From Ziziphus jujuba (Eukaryota; Streptophyta; Magnoliopsida; Rosales; Rhamnaceae): 64,000 nt of DNA. Below the pieces are notes generated by a model. That model had not been told where the DNA came from. It did not search any database and saw only the letters and a program-made list of their open reading frames with translations. The position numbers were made by a program, and so were the translations under genes. Below, one piece after another: positions 1-10,998 of this stretch (the first letter of the stretch is position 1; each line of letters opens with the position of its first letter). The stretch is from contig NC_083382.1 in the NCBI RefSeq assembly GCF_031755915.1, positions 27,318,001 to 27,382,000 of the forward strand, given 5' to 3'.

Positions 1-1419
1 AAGCCTTCTTTTTCTTCGCCCCCGTCTAGTTCTTTTGCTTCTCCTTCAGCTACATCGTCCTCTTCACCATTCCTTCCTCCTCCCACTCCTTTTGTTTCTA
101 CACCCATTCCTTTCCCTTTAATGCCGATTGATACAGCTTCTCATATGGCTGACCATTTTGTATCTGCACCTATCTCTTTCTTGATTGATGCTGCACCCGT
201 GGTTGATTCTTCACCTGCACCTCAGCCACGTTGAACTCACCAGATGGTTACCCAATCACAAAACAACATTTTTAAGCCCAAACAGATTAATACTACTACC
301 TTTCATCCTCTTTTTTTACCAATTGAACCTACCTCTGTCTCTTAAGCACTGAAAGAACCACTGTGGAGGGAGGCTATGTGTGATGAAGTGAATGCTTTGC
401 TATGCAATGGCACGTGGGACCTTGTTCCTCAGGACCCAAATCAGAACCTTGTGGGTTGTAAGTGGGTCTTTCGTGTGAAGCGTCATCTTGATGGTCGAGA
501 TGATCCCTTCAAAGCTAGCCTTGTCGCAAAAGGCTTCCATCAACGACTCGGTATCGATTATACCGATACCTTCAGTCCAGTCATCAAACCCATTACTATC
601 CGGGTAATACTATCCATTGCTTTAAACAATGACTGGCCTATTCGGCAGCTTGACGTGAACAATGCCTTCTTATATGGGAAACTTGCTGAAGAAGTCTACA
701 TGCTTCAACCACCTGTTTTTGTGGATGAATCACGACCCACTCACGTTTACCACCTTCGAAAGTCTTTATACGGCTTAAAACAGGCCCCTCATGCTTGGTT
801 TTCAACCTTAAAGGAGTTCCTCTCCTCCTGTGATTTTGTTGCCTCCCAATCGGACTCCTCCCTTTTCATTTTCAACAAAGATGGTGTTAAAGCTTTCTTT
901 TTAGTTTATGTTGATGATTTGTTGCTCACAGGTAATTCCAGCTCCTTTATCGACAGGTTCATTGCTGATTTATCCAACCGCTTTTCCATTAAAGACTTGG
1001 GTGCTCTACTTTCTTCCTTGGCATTGAAGTTATCCCCATTTGTGATGGCTTTTTCTTGTCTCAACACAACTACATAAGAGATCTTCTGGCACATTTTCAC
1101 TTGTCTGGAGTAAAAGAAAATGTCACTCCCATGTCCACAACTACCAAACTTGTCCTAAATGATGGTACCCCAGCAACTGATCCTACTTAGTACAGAAGTG
1201 TTATTGGTGCTATGCAATACTTCTCCTTAACACGACCTGACATTGCATTCCCAGTCAACAAGCTTGCTCAGTACATGCATGCTCCAACCCAAACCCACTG
1301 GACTGCTACCAAACGTATGCTCCGTTATCTCAAACATACTATCCATTATGGCCTCACACTTCGCCGCAGCTCTTCATTCAATCTCTTTGCTTACTTTGAT
1401 GCGGATTTTGCGTGGTCTG
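1..1419 (+). mobile_element. Truncated Ty1/Copia retrotransposon fragment
   Basis: The segment holds the C-terminal part of a Copia polyprotein: a Ser/Pro-rich linker (about 1-350) that normally lies between integrase and reverse transcriptase, then RT and the start of RNase H. No LTR, primer site or polypurine tract is visible. It runs in from outside the window and stops abruptly near 1419, inside the RNase H motif, where sequence of the duplicated host segment begins. It is a dead fragment. Lineage within Copia was not assigned. Confidence 0.85.
352..1419 (+). pseudogene. Copia reverse transcriptase / RNase H, disrupted
   Basis: This would copy element RNA into DNA. An open stretch at 376-1077 contains the RT landmarks in order: CKWVFRVKR, DTFSPV, QLDVNNAFLYG, SLYGLKQAPHAW and the catalytic YVDD loop (FLVYVDDLLLTG, about 901-933). 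A frameshift follows KDLG near 1012. The reading then continues in another frame (FLGIEV, IRDLLAHF), crosses a TAG at 1188-1190 and resumes at 1212-1419 with [22 protein letters not shown] and a cut-off RNase H motif (FDADF). Stops also interrupt the upstream linker near 232 and 343. The YVDD box is intact, but the gene cannot make a full protein. Confidence 0.88.
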
Positions 1420-2239
1420 CAATGGTCATAAAAGTGGTGATTCTGTTGCAACCCGACCTTGGATAGACATTTTCTCAATGCATAATATATTCATGATGCC
1501 TCTGCCAATTTCTACTTTCTACGGCTTTCTAATTTGTCATTATTTGAAAGGCAACGGTTACTAAACCGCTGACATGCAGAACTCAAGTCCGGTTCTTTAG
1601 AAAATATTCAACGATGATCAATTTTTACAAGTGGTTTAAAGCTATATGGACATACTTTTACACATCATAAACTTAGGGTAGCACACCTTTACTGTTTTAA
1701 GGAAACAATAGCCTTTTTATCTCTGGAATGTCCCCGCTGAGAACACCTTAATGGTGGTGAGAGCAAAATTTTCAAAATTTTCTCTCTTATGTACCGAATT
1801 AAATGGTGAAATTTAAATGGATGCTGCAAACCTATTACGACTCAATTGAGCTCCCATTGCGGCTACATGAATGATAGTTGTTATTAGTAGTGAAATGTGA
1901 CAATTTAATCAGAAAAAATTTTACTTTCCCATATTAATAAGGTTTTTTTTTTTTTTTAATATTGCGGCCAATATTAGGAAAATTTTTAATATAGAGACTT
2001 AAAAATATACAATCAATTGCATGTATTTAGTTTTTCTCATCTTAACCAATAATTGTTTTCATTGATACTTGTCAATATCAATGGTAATAAATAACAAAGT
2101 TGTTCTAGCTATTTGTTTTAATTGTTCAAATTTATTTTTTTTTTCCCTTTCTTTTAATTTTAAAGGAGTAGTTAAGAGAAAAATTTTTGAGAGTGACACA
2201 ACAAGCAGACATTTTCAATAAATATTCCCACTTCAGTGG

Positions 2240-2473
2240 ATGCATGGGGACCTTACTTTAATTTCTTGTGCTTGTTTCCTTGAGGAAGAATATTTCAACA
2301 GACCCAAAATTTTAATCAATTTAAAGCTACCGATAAACCTTCGATTTCTTTATTCCCTTGGTTATGCCGTATGCAAACGTCGATTAAGAGAAGAAAATGG
2401 CGTCACTTTTCACACCATCCTATCTGAACTTTGGAAGAAATTTTGGAGTGAAGTGAGGGACAAGGTCATGTGA
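2240..2473 (+). other. Unrecognised 77-codon ORF in copy A
   Basis: The ORF runs from an ATG at 2240 to a TGA at 2471. Its C-terminus reads FHTILSELWKKFWSEVRDKVM. Copy B (15541-15776) preserves this C-terminal reading, with one Val/Leu change and the same stop, but a one-base indel just upstream breaks the longer frame. It could be a terminal exon of an older gene or chance. No family recognised and no signal peptide or clear domain seen. Confidence 0.25.
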
Positions 2474-3785
2474 TTTTAAATTTCTTTTGATAAAACTATA
2501 ACGCGTTTGCATAGATACATTTAACATCTTTTTTCCAAAGCGACTGTAATAGCTGGAATTTAACTTAGAAATTGAAAATAACTAATTTATCTTAAATAAT
2601 GTCAAAGGTTGTGAAATTAATTAAGCTTAATTTTATTAATCTTTGTTAATGTTTTCTTTGCTAAAATATTCTTCGTTGGTGTTAGTCATTGATTATTTCT
2701 ATGGAATATTGTAATTAAATTGATTCAATTATCGCTCTGTATATTCATTTATATAAAAAAGAAATTATCAATATATATATTTTTGAATATTTTTGGCTGC
2801 CAACCCCAGCCAGGATCCAACTGAGGAGGGTGACATAGCAAAAATGGCTATTGCCATTTAACTGCGACCTTGGCCGCATATTTATTTATTTTTTAATTTC
2901 CATTCATATATATATATATATATATAAATGTCAAATCATATGCAATTATAAAAAGTTCTTTATAATATTCCTAAGTCCTTAACGCACAAGCTTAAAAAAG
3001 TTATATATTCTGTTGGAACTTGGTAGTTGGTAGTCCCCATTCGGCAACCATCTCCAATCTCATGAATTACGTACATGAGTTAATATAGATTCTTAAATTT
3101 TGAATATTTTAGCCTTTGATTTTAAAGCAAACAATACAACATCAAACAATAAATGATAGTGACAAAGTTGGAAATCCATAACACGATTAGCAGGCGAAAT
3201 CGACACGATGAGAAAAACTTAAAATATATATATATATCAAAATGTCAAATCTTATATCGTTGCCAAAAAAATTTTATTTAACATTTGTAAGTCGTAACGA
3301 ACAAGCTTAAAAAAGGTACATGGAAAATTGATCACTGTTTTTTAAGAAAAGCTATCTTTTAATAAAGGTATGCAGAAAATTGATCCATTTCTTTTGAAAA
3401 ATGCTATCTCACTATCTTTTATAGTTGGTAACCAATTATTAATGAAATTTATATGTTAAATGACAGTTTAAATTATTATTATTAAAAAAATATTTTAAAA
3501 ATTTTAATATAAAAATAATAAAATCAAATATCATTAAATAAAATATATCACTCGTTATTAATGATAATAAATGGTAAAACTTATTTCTTTTGTGTATTGG
3601 ATAAGAGATATTTATATTAACAGAATTAATATGATATATATATATATATTTATTACAATGTTCCTATATGATTAAGTTTAATTATATTTAATTTAAAAAA
3701 TTGAAGATATCTTTAGATAATATATCTCACTGATAAAACCGACACGCATGAATAAAAGTAACAAGAAAAAAAAGTCTTATAGGGC

Positions 3786-3891
3786 ATATATATATATATA
3801 TATATATATATAAGTAGAGAATGCCTTGTTTTCATAAATACTCATCAATTATATTTGTAGATCTCGCTTCTATCATTCAATTGGTGTGCAA
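3786..3891 (+). promoter_or_regulatory. Core promoter and 5' leader of small gene copy A
   Basis: A (TA)n tract ends in TATAAGTAGAGAATGCCTTG (3809-3828). The same 20 bases occur at the same distance, about 80-90 bases, before the ATG in copies B and C. A TATAAG box about 80 bases before the ATG would allow a transcription start near 3840 and a leader of about 50 bases. The leader ends TTGGTGTGCAAATGG. Conservation among three copies supports function; the start site itself is inferred. Confidence 0.55.
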
Positions 3892-5130
3892 ATGGAAATC
3901 TTGCAGCTGATCGGCTCGATTATGAAGGGAGACAATATTCAACCACCGGTAAGATTCTTAATTAATCACCTTCATGCACATATATATGAACTATTTGTGC
4001 GTGCACACATATTCATATCATTTTTTAAAGAAAAACACATCATTTATATCATTATTAATTATATATGTTTATGACTGGCACTTCAGCAACCAATTTAATT
4101 GTCAGATTTCCTTTTAGTGTAGTTTACATAATTATCTGCATATATAATTCGGTGATAACGCGCATGCCACACAAACATATCCATGCAAACAATATAATCT
4201 TATAACTTAAACACCACTCAACTTTTTTCTTTCTTTCTTTCTTTGTTTTTTTTTTTTTTTTTTGGATAAATTGGAGGAGGATTTTAACAAGATCTTCAAT
4301 CGAGAACTTGAAAGGTATCGTCCATAATTATTATCAGTAATTGTTGTCAAATGGGTTGTCTTAAAGGGACAAACATCCATCAACATTGACATTTCTCTCT
4401 TTCAGTATTCTTCTTCTTCTTCTTCTTATTATTATTATTGTTGTTATTATTATTATTATTATTTTTGGAGAGATGAAGCATACATTCATGAATGATTAGT
4501 GACTCTTATGATAGTAATTAATAATGATAATTTTTTGTTTTTAACAAAACGAGTTTCATTTTATAAATAGTTTGAAATTATTTTCAATTTAATATATTTT
4601 TTTTTTTTTTTTTTTACCTACTATGTGATCAATGTGGCAAATCCTTAACACTTGTCATATAAATATTTTTTATTTAATAAATTTGAGGACTCTTGCATGT
4701 ATATTTACACACTCTCAAAACTCTAAATTTATTCATTAATTCTTTTTTGAAATCTATCAATTTAATATGATAGAAATTTCGATTTTGATCATGTCACACA
4801 TATTATTAATTAACTGTTAGCTTTTTGGACAATTTGACTCGCAAGAGAGTGTATTAAAAAAAAAAAAAAAAGCAACAGGTAAATTAAGAAGGTGATTTGA
4901 GATGATTGGATGGGTGGTTTTTAATTAAGTTATATTTGTTTTTGTAAAAGTGATTATACGGTATAACGATGAATATAAAAAAAACTTCCTGTTTTTAGAA
5001 TCAGGTCCCGCGGGCTGATTTTGGTTCACCGAAAAGTCGCAATATCAGGAGACTCGACCAACCGGCAGGGAATAAGGGAAACAACAAACAAGGCTATCCC
5101 AAACCAAAAAAGTTCCCCTTCTCCAAATAA
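3892..5130 (+). CDS. Small two-exon Pro/Lys-rich protein gene, copy A
   Basis: Proposed join: exon 1 3892-3948 (19 codons, MEILQLIGSIMKGDNIQPP) with donor G|GTAAGA; exon 2 5005-5130, or from 4999 using an AG six bases upstream in the same frame. The product is about 60 residues (62 with the upstream acceptor). Exon 2 begins VPRADFGSPKSRNIRRLDQP, continues Gly/Asn/Lys-rich, and ends QGYPKPKKFPFSK before TAA. Donor, frame and the D-F-G-S-P-K-S-R-N-I block match copy C, which supports the splice model. The intron is about 1.05 kb. There is no membrane segment or convincing signal peptide; the protein is strongly basic. Function unknown. A short peptide precursor is one possibility, but that is inference. 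Confidence 0.5.
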
Positions 5131-6740
5131 ACAATATTTGTATATTAAGGATAAATTTCATTTTGACCCTTTCAATTTTATCATATAAAGAAAAATTGAC
5201 AAATGAGTTTTTAATATTATTTTTCATTAACATGAATTAAATTTATAACTAAGTCAAAACTGAAAGGGTTTAAATGAAAATTTTCTTACATATTAATTAA
5301 TACAAATTTACTATCATAAAAGATAAGTGCCTATTTTAGCAAAATTTTATATATATATATATATATATATATTCATATAACTTTGTTATAATGGGTAGCC
5401 ACTCCTACTATGATGTGGGTGTCACCAGACTCTCAAGGGCAAGAGATTGAACTGTGTATTCTCTAGAAGTTTTCTACTGGCTAAGCTTATGCTATTGATT
5501 CTCGTATGCAATACTGTCTAATTATCTTTAGTAGATAAAAATTATATATATATATATGTACAAATGGACTTGGAACCTTGCGAATGTATATCTAAATGGA
5601 ATTTATAAGCATATAATAAAGCTATCGAACTCCAGACATCTGCCAGAGATATATAGTTAAGGGCGAAATATTATATATATCTAATTATGTGTATATAATT
5701 TTATGCATAAGGCAATATTTGTGAGTATATAAATGTGGTTTGAGCCCCTTCTCCTTGTCCTGTTTAATTTTTAGAATAAAAATAAGTATCCAAAAAAAAA
5801 AAAGAATCTTAGAAAGATAAACAAAAAATAATTAAAAAAGAGCAGTGAAATAGAATAACTGCTTTTTTAGATGATATGGAATTCAGTTATTACTTTGATA
5901 GGAACAAAGATAGAAAAATGGAGATCTTCTTCCTCCATGCAATATGTATACTTCAAATTAATTATTTTTTATTTATTTTTTAATTGGAAGGTGATATATA
6001 GTATTCATAAAAGTGAAAATTTGTGTTTTATATATCTTTGAATTAATTTATAATTTAGAAATGTCAGGACACTATTTTTTATTTTTATCATTTTCAATAA
6101 TTTCTCGTTCTAATATCTTGAATTCAAAATATGCAAAAGTAGTATAAATTGAATCAACATTACTTAATAAATATCAAAATATTTTCAGATTTTTAAAAAA
6201 AAAATTAATGAAATTTCATTAATTTATAAATAATTGGTGTCATTTAAAGCTAGCTAATTGAAAATTTTAATTAGGAAACCGAAGCGAAGTATATTGAAAG
6301 TTTCATCAAAATTGTAAATAATTGCCATATTCAACTGGTTCGACTTTTCCTTTTTTTGGGGTCCACAAGACCGGTTGGACTGGACCTCGGCAGTCAGCAC
6401 CACGTTTAGAAAACAAACCGAATTCTAAACGTTTTAAAGTGGATATCCGAACCCGCACCGAGTCTCTGCATAAAGGTTCTGACTTCAACCCATTGGTAAT
6501 TTTATTAACCAATGGGTTTAAGGCTGCTGGTATGTGTTTTTTTGCTTGATTCTTGATAATTTTACACGATTAAGATCGTAGTTTTTGATAATTATGGGAT
6601 ATGATGTGATTTTGCTACTATTTTTAAATTCTTTTTTTGTATTAATTTATTTGTTTTTGGCTATGATAGCTGGAATATAGTGATTCAGTGAAATGCAAAA
6701 AATTGTGATTTAAAGGAGTTGCCTGATTTGTAAAATAAAA

Positions 6741-6978
6741 TAGGGAAAGTTTATATTTCTAAACTCAAATATCATTTAGTAAAGTTTCTTTTCACTTCCT
6801 TCATTTATTTATTGTAATTTTTTTTTATAATTTATGGGAAAATTTTATAAACATTTATAAAGTTATAATTTTTTGTACGTATTGTTTTTTTATTTTATCT
6901 TTTCTTAAAAAATTTCAAACATTTAATATTCAATTCAATTTTTAAATATACTTTTGTATAAAAAGTATAATCTTTAGA
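6741..6978. other. AT-rich spacer, no gene seen
   Basis: This AT-rich spacer follows copy A and continues at 10005-10529 and 13763-13984. It was a single stretch before the two solo LTRs landed in it. I see no reading frame worth calling. Confidence 0.5.
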
Positions 6979-9900
6979 TGTCAGGACCCGTCCAGAATTC
7001 CTTTCCCGGAACCCTAGACAAGTCCTGATCCCAGGGAAACCCTACCGGACCCTCCAACGGAAAATCCGGCAGAACCTCCCCTAAGGGATTTACTTACCAC
7101 AAATTACCTGCACTGAAAACACACTTCTATACTCATCCCCTTATTCCTTCCGCAAACTTCAAATTACAGCACTTCTTAAAAACAACAATAGTCCAGCGCA
7201 TAAATAAAAACATAAATATCCCAATAGTATACAGAGCTTTAAGAAGTGCTAATCAACAGAAATACAACAAGGCTGAAAGAAATAATACACTGAAATGAAA
7301 GAGTACAGAGTACTTCTCGAAACACAACAACAGCGGAAAACTTGGTTCGCTCCGGAAGAACGTCTACCACCACTTGCACCTAAGGGAACAGAATTTAAGA
7401 ATGTGAGATGCTAATCATCTCAGTGAGTGACCCTATCTACTGTACACCTTTAATAATATAATATACCAAATAAAATGATTTAATTAATCAATACCAAATA
7501 AATAAATAATTAAATAAATAAACAATTGAGATAACAATTTCTCTCAAAACCCTCACTATTCACTCTGTTGGAAATGTTCCCCTTTTAAAACATTTTCACA
7601 AAATCCGATATTCGTACCTCCCGAAAACCAAGGGATCAAACCATTTGATAAACAATAAATAATAAATACCCCAATATATAATTAAAATGTAATAAATTAT
7701 AGTAAATAATTTTTGAACACCTTTGGGGTTTAAAACATTATTTGCAATTTACACCGACGCACCACACCATATATCGGTGATGCCCTCCGATACCCAGCGT
7801 CCCGAGCACCGACTGGTGGGGGGTTAAAGAGAGAAACCTGCAACGGTCACTTCGGCGTCCCGACAGTACCGCTGCTAAAACCATCAACCCGGCCAAGGAG
7901 GGGAGCGGCTGTGCGCAATAACAAACTTGCCTGCCCACGGTCCAATGGCAACTCACGGGTGAAGTAATAATCGCGTGCTAAACCACATAATAACCGCGCG
8001 CTACCACGTGTCCATACACCATACACCAGAACACCAATACTGTATGAGTGCGTCTAAAAAATAACATTAATAACCAACCGTACCGTTTTCCAAAATTACC
8101 GTGGGAAATACATTAAATTCTCACACTTACCATCTCACGTATTTTTATTTAATAACCCGGTACGAAACATTGATAACCAACAAACCACAATTTCCTCAAA
8201 GTACGAGATGCAACCATAAAAATTCCACGGGCATAATTTATAAAATTTAAACAAATATTTTCGTAAAATATTTAACCCAATTATGCCCGAAAAATATTAC
8301 TTAAAACCATGTACAAATACTACTAAATACACTTTGCTCATGCATAATAAATAAATTAAACCACAATAAAACCATAACCAAATTGTACCACATGAGCATA
8401 AATTAAATACCAATTAAACATAATTAATTGCCCAAAAATGATATAAAATCCAGACACAATCAATTACTGAAAATACTTGCTCATGTGTAATAAATACCAT
8501 TTAATCACAATAAAATAATAATCGGAAATTTCTAATGACCCCAAAATTTCATTCAGCACCAATGGATAAATATATATATAGAATAATATTTTTTCCGATT
8601 GTATTTAAAATACGCCACATGAGCACAATTTACAGATATCAAATTAATACCACATAAATACAATTAATTATCCCAAAAATATTTTTAAAGGTGGGTCACT
8701 CACCTGGAACACGCAATTAAACCATGATCCACCATGGGATCAATTTCACGACTCACCGGTGCTCCTAGAACAAAATTCACAGACAGTCAAATAAATTAAT
8801 ATTTTAATCGGGTAAATAATACCCAGTACCCGGGGGATCAAACACAAACGTTAACCAAAATGGTCGAATAATATACCGAATCGAAGCTCGTGGAACGAGG
8901 ATTACCAATCCGGTCTCCATCGACCCCAATTCCGCCGGAGGTGGCCGGAAAGCTTCGGCCGGTTTTCAACTTGAGGGATCTTTCAAACGGTGGGGATTTT
9001 GGGCAATCTAACCCTGGAAATGGACTCAGAGGGGTCGAAAATGATGGGATAGAGGTATGAGATGGGCTGGGTTGGTCGAAAACGGCGAGAATCGCCAGAA
9101 AAATTTCACCTCGCCGTCGCCACTTCGCCGGCCCGATCTGGGCGCGTCCGGCGGCGGCTGGCCGGGAGATTTGGTGGCTGAGGTCGCGAGGTGGTGGGCT
9201 ACACCGGTGGCCCACGCGTGTAGCATTCCGACTGCTGAAATCCGGCCAAACGCCGGTCAAACAGAGAGAGGGTGAGATAGTCAAAGGAGAGAGAGAGAGA
9301 GAAAAAAAAGTCTGCGTGTTTTGTTGATGGGTCGGGGAAGAGAAGGAAGAAAAGGAAAAAAGAAAAGGGTGTTTTCCCACGTGGGGAAAAAAGAAAAGAA
9401 AAAGAAAAAGAAAAAGAAAAAGAAAAAGAAAATGAAATAAAAAATAATTAAATAATTAAATAAAAATATTATTATTTAAAATAATAATTAAAATAATTTG
9501 ATTTGTACACCTGGTTGACATGTGGCTTCTCAACATGGTGACACATGGTCACCTTCATTAAATCACACGTGGCACATCGTTACGCGTTTAAAAATAATAT
9601 TAAAATAATACGGTATTTGAAAAACTCTATATGTCCATAACTTTCAAACCACATATCCAAATCGGACGTGCCGCTAGTCTACGAACTTGTATCGATAAGC
9701 ACTTCACAACCACGCATGAGTCAATGCTCAAACTTGCATGAATAAAAAGTCAACTTCGGCACCCCGTGGACAGTTTGGACCTCAACTTGTTTTGCTCATA
9801 ACTTTCAAACCGTAGCTTCGTTTTCAACGTGCTACTAGTCTACGAACTCGTGCCAACGTGTACTCCGTAACGGTACCTCAGTCAACCTAGAATTCCAACC

Positions 9901-9999
9901 GGATCAAAAAGTCAACTTTTGACCTCTTCGGTCAACGGTCAACGGTCAACCTCGGTCAACGTGCAAAAATTCCGACATGGTTCGGGACGGGGTGTTACA
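6979..9999 (-). mobile_element. Solo Gypsy LTR S1 (minus strand)
   Basis: On the minus strand it begins TGTAACACCCCGTCCCGAAC and ends CGGGTCCTGACA. It is flanked by a perfect 5-bp target duplication TTAGA (6974-6978 and 10000-10004). No internal region, primer site or polypurine tract is present, so it is a solo LTR left by LTR-LTR recombination. In LTR orientation it has a TTGAC-rich start, a GC-rich part with GA-rich stretches, an AT-rich part, and a GC-rich hairpin-forming block (7748-7960). It resembles the LTR of E4 more than that of E2. Confidence 0.92.
9391..9432. repeat. (AAAAAG)n simple repeat in S1
   Basis: A run of A/G hexamers inside S1. On the minus strand (LTR sense) it is a pyrimidine-rich tract next to the GC-rich leader-like part. 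E4 has the matching T/C-rich tract near 53095-53150 and 58995-59060. Confidence 0.8.
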
Positions 10000-10004
10000 T
10001 TAGA

Positions 10005-10528
10005 GTTTTATTATTCATAAAGATTTTAAAATTTAAAATTATCTTTGTAAAACGTTTTAAAAAATAATTTTCTCTTAACTTTTTAATTATCGGCACAATT
10101 GATTTAAAAAAATTTAATAATTTTTTTACAAAAATTTGAAGAATATAAAAAGAAACTTTACTAAGTAACATTTGATTTTAAAATAATTTTTAATAATAAT
10201 CTATAAATATTTTAAAATTTTTATGTTTTTAATAAAATATTTCAAACGATAAATGCTTTCAAATTTTATTTTCAAGGTTTTCTCTGGAAAAAATTTATAT
10301 ATATATATATATATATGTATTTTAAAGGTTTTTAATAACTATTAATGAAAAATATATATTTTGTTAGAAAAATATATTTAAAAGTAATATTGAGGTCTCT
10401 TTTAGTAGTTATTACAGTGTGATTTTTATAAACTATATAAAAATTTTACTTTGATCCATCTTAATAAAAAAAAAAATTAACGGAAAATTAGGTAAAGACT
10501 AGAAATATAAAAAGTTCAAGAACCAATT
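10005..10528. other. AT-rich spacer between two solo LTRs, no gene seen
   Basis: Very AT-rich, with a (TA)n tract near 10295-10317 and poly-A/T runs. It is host sequence between S1 and S1b. I see no coding potential. Confidence 0.5.
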
Positions 10529-10529
10529 T

Positions 10530-10967
10530 GTTAGGACCCGTTTAGGACCCCTCATCGGAATCTTAGACAAGCCCTGATCCCAAGGAAATCCTACCGGACT
10601 CTCCGAGGAAAATCCGGCAGAACCTCCCCAAAGGGTTGGACTTACCACAATATTACCTGCACAAAATTTACACTTCTACAAGCACTTCTTTATTCCTCTC
10701 ACCTTACTACAATTTATTCCACAACTTTCAGCACTCCGATAAAATAAACAGGAAATTCATGCAATATTGATACAATAGGTCCAGTAAGTATACAGAGCAT
10801 CATAAGTTACAGATGAGTGTGAAAGTTATACAACATAAAATAGGAAACAATAATACAATAGAATACAAGAAAACATAACTCTTTGAAACTCAACAGCAAC
10901 AAACGTCGAGCTTGTTTCTGATGTCGTCTACCAGCCCGAACCTAAGGGAACATAATTTAAAACAAAA

Positions 10968-10998
<31 letters not shown>

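Larger units (their letters stand above)
1420..6740 (+). repeat. Duplicated host segment, copy A
   Basis: This stretch matches 14703-20786 (copy B) in order and orientation over nearly its whole length. The match begins at a TGGTCTGCAATGGTCATAAA motif and ends at a GTGAAATGCAAAAAATTGTG motif. Indels and several different insertions separate the copies. The 3' end also matches 13985-14702. The unit carries one copy of the small two-exon gene (3892-5130) and an unrecognised ORF (2240-2473). The rest is AT-rich with many (TA)n tracts and no gene that I can see. Confidence 0.85.

Noticed and set aside
4243..4262. (TA)n, poly-T and (TTC)n/(TTA)n tracts across the host segments as regulatory sites
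   Set aside because: Common microsatellites in AT-rich plant DNA. Only the (TA)n tract ending in TATAAG before the small genes has comparative support.
3892..5130. Match of the small gene family to known plant signalling peptides (PROPEP, systemin, CEP, PSK) or to cyclic-peptide precursors
   Set aside because: The defining motifs (for example the S-S-G-R-P-G-x-x-N end of PROPEPs) are absent and I cannot show a processing site, so no family name is given.
6306..6549. Overlapping 68-75 codon frames on both strands at the end of unit A
   Set aside because: The corresponding parts of A' and B do not keep either frame.
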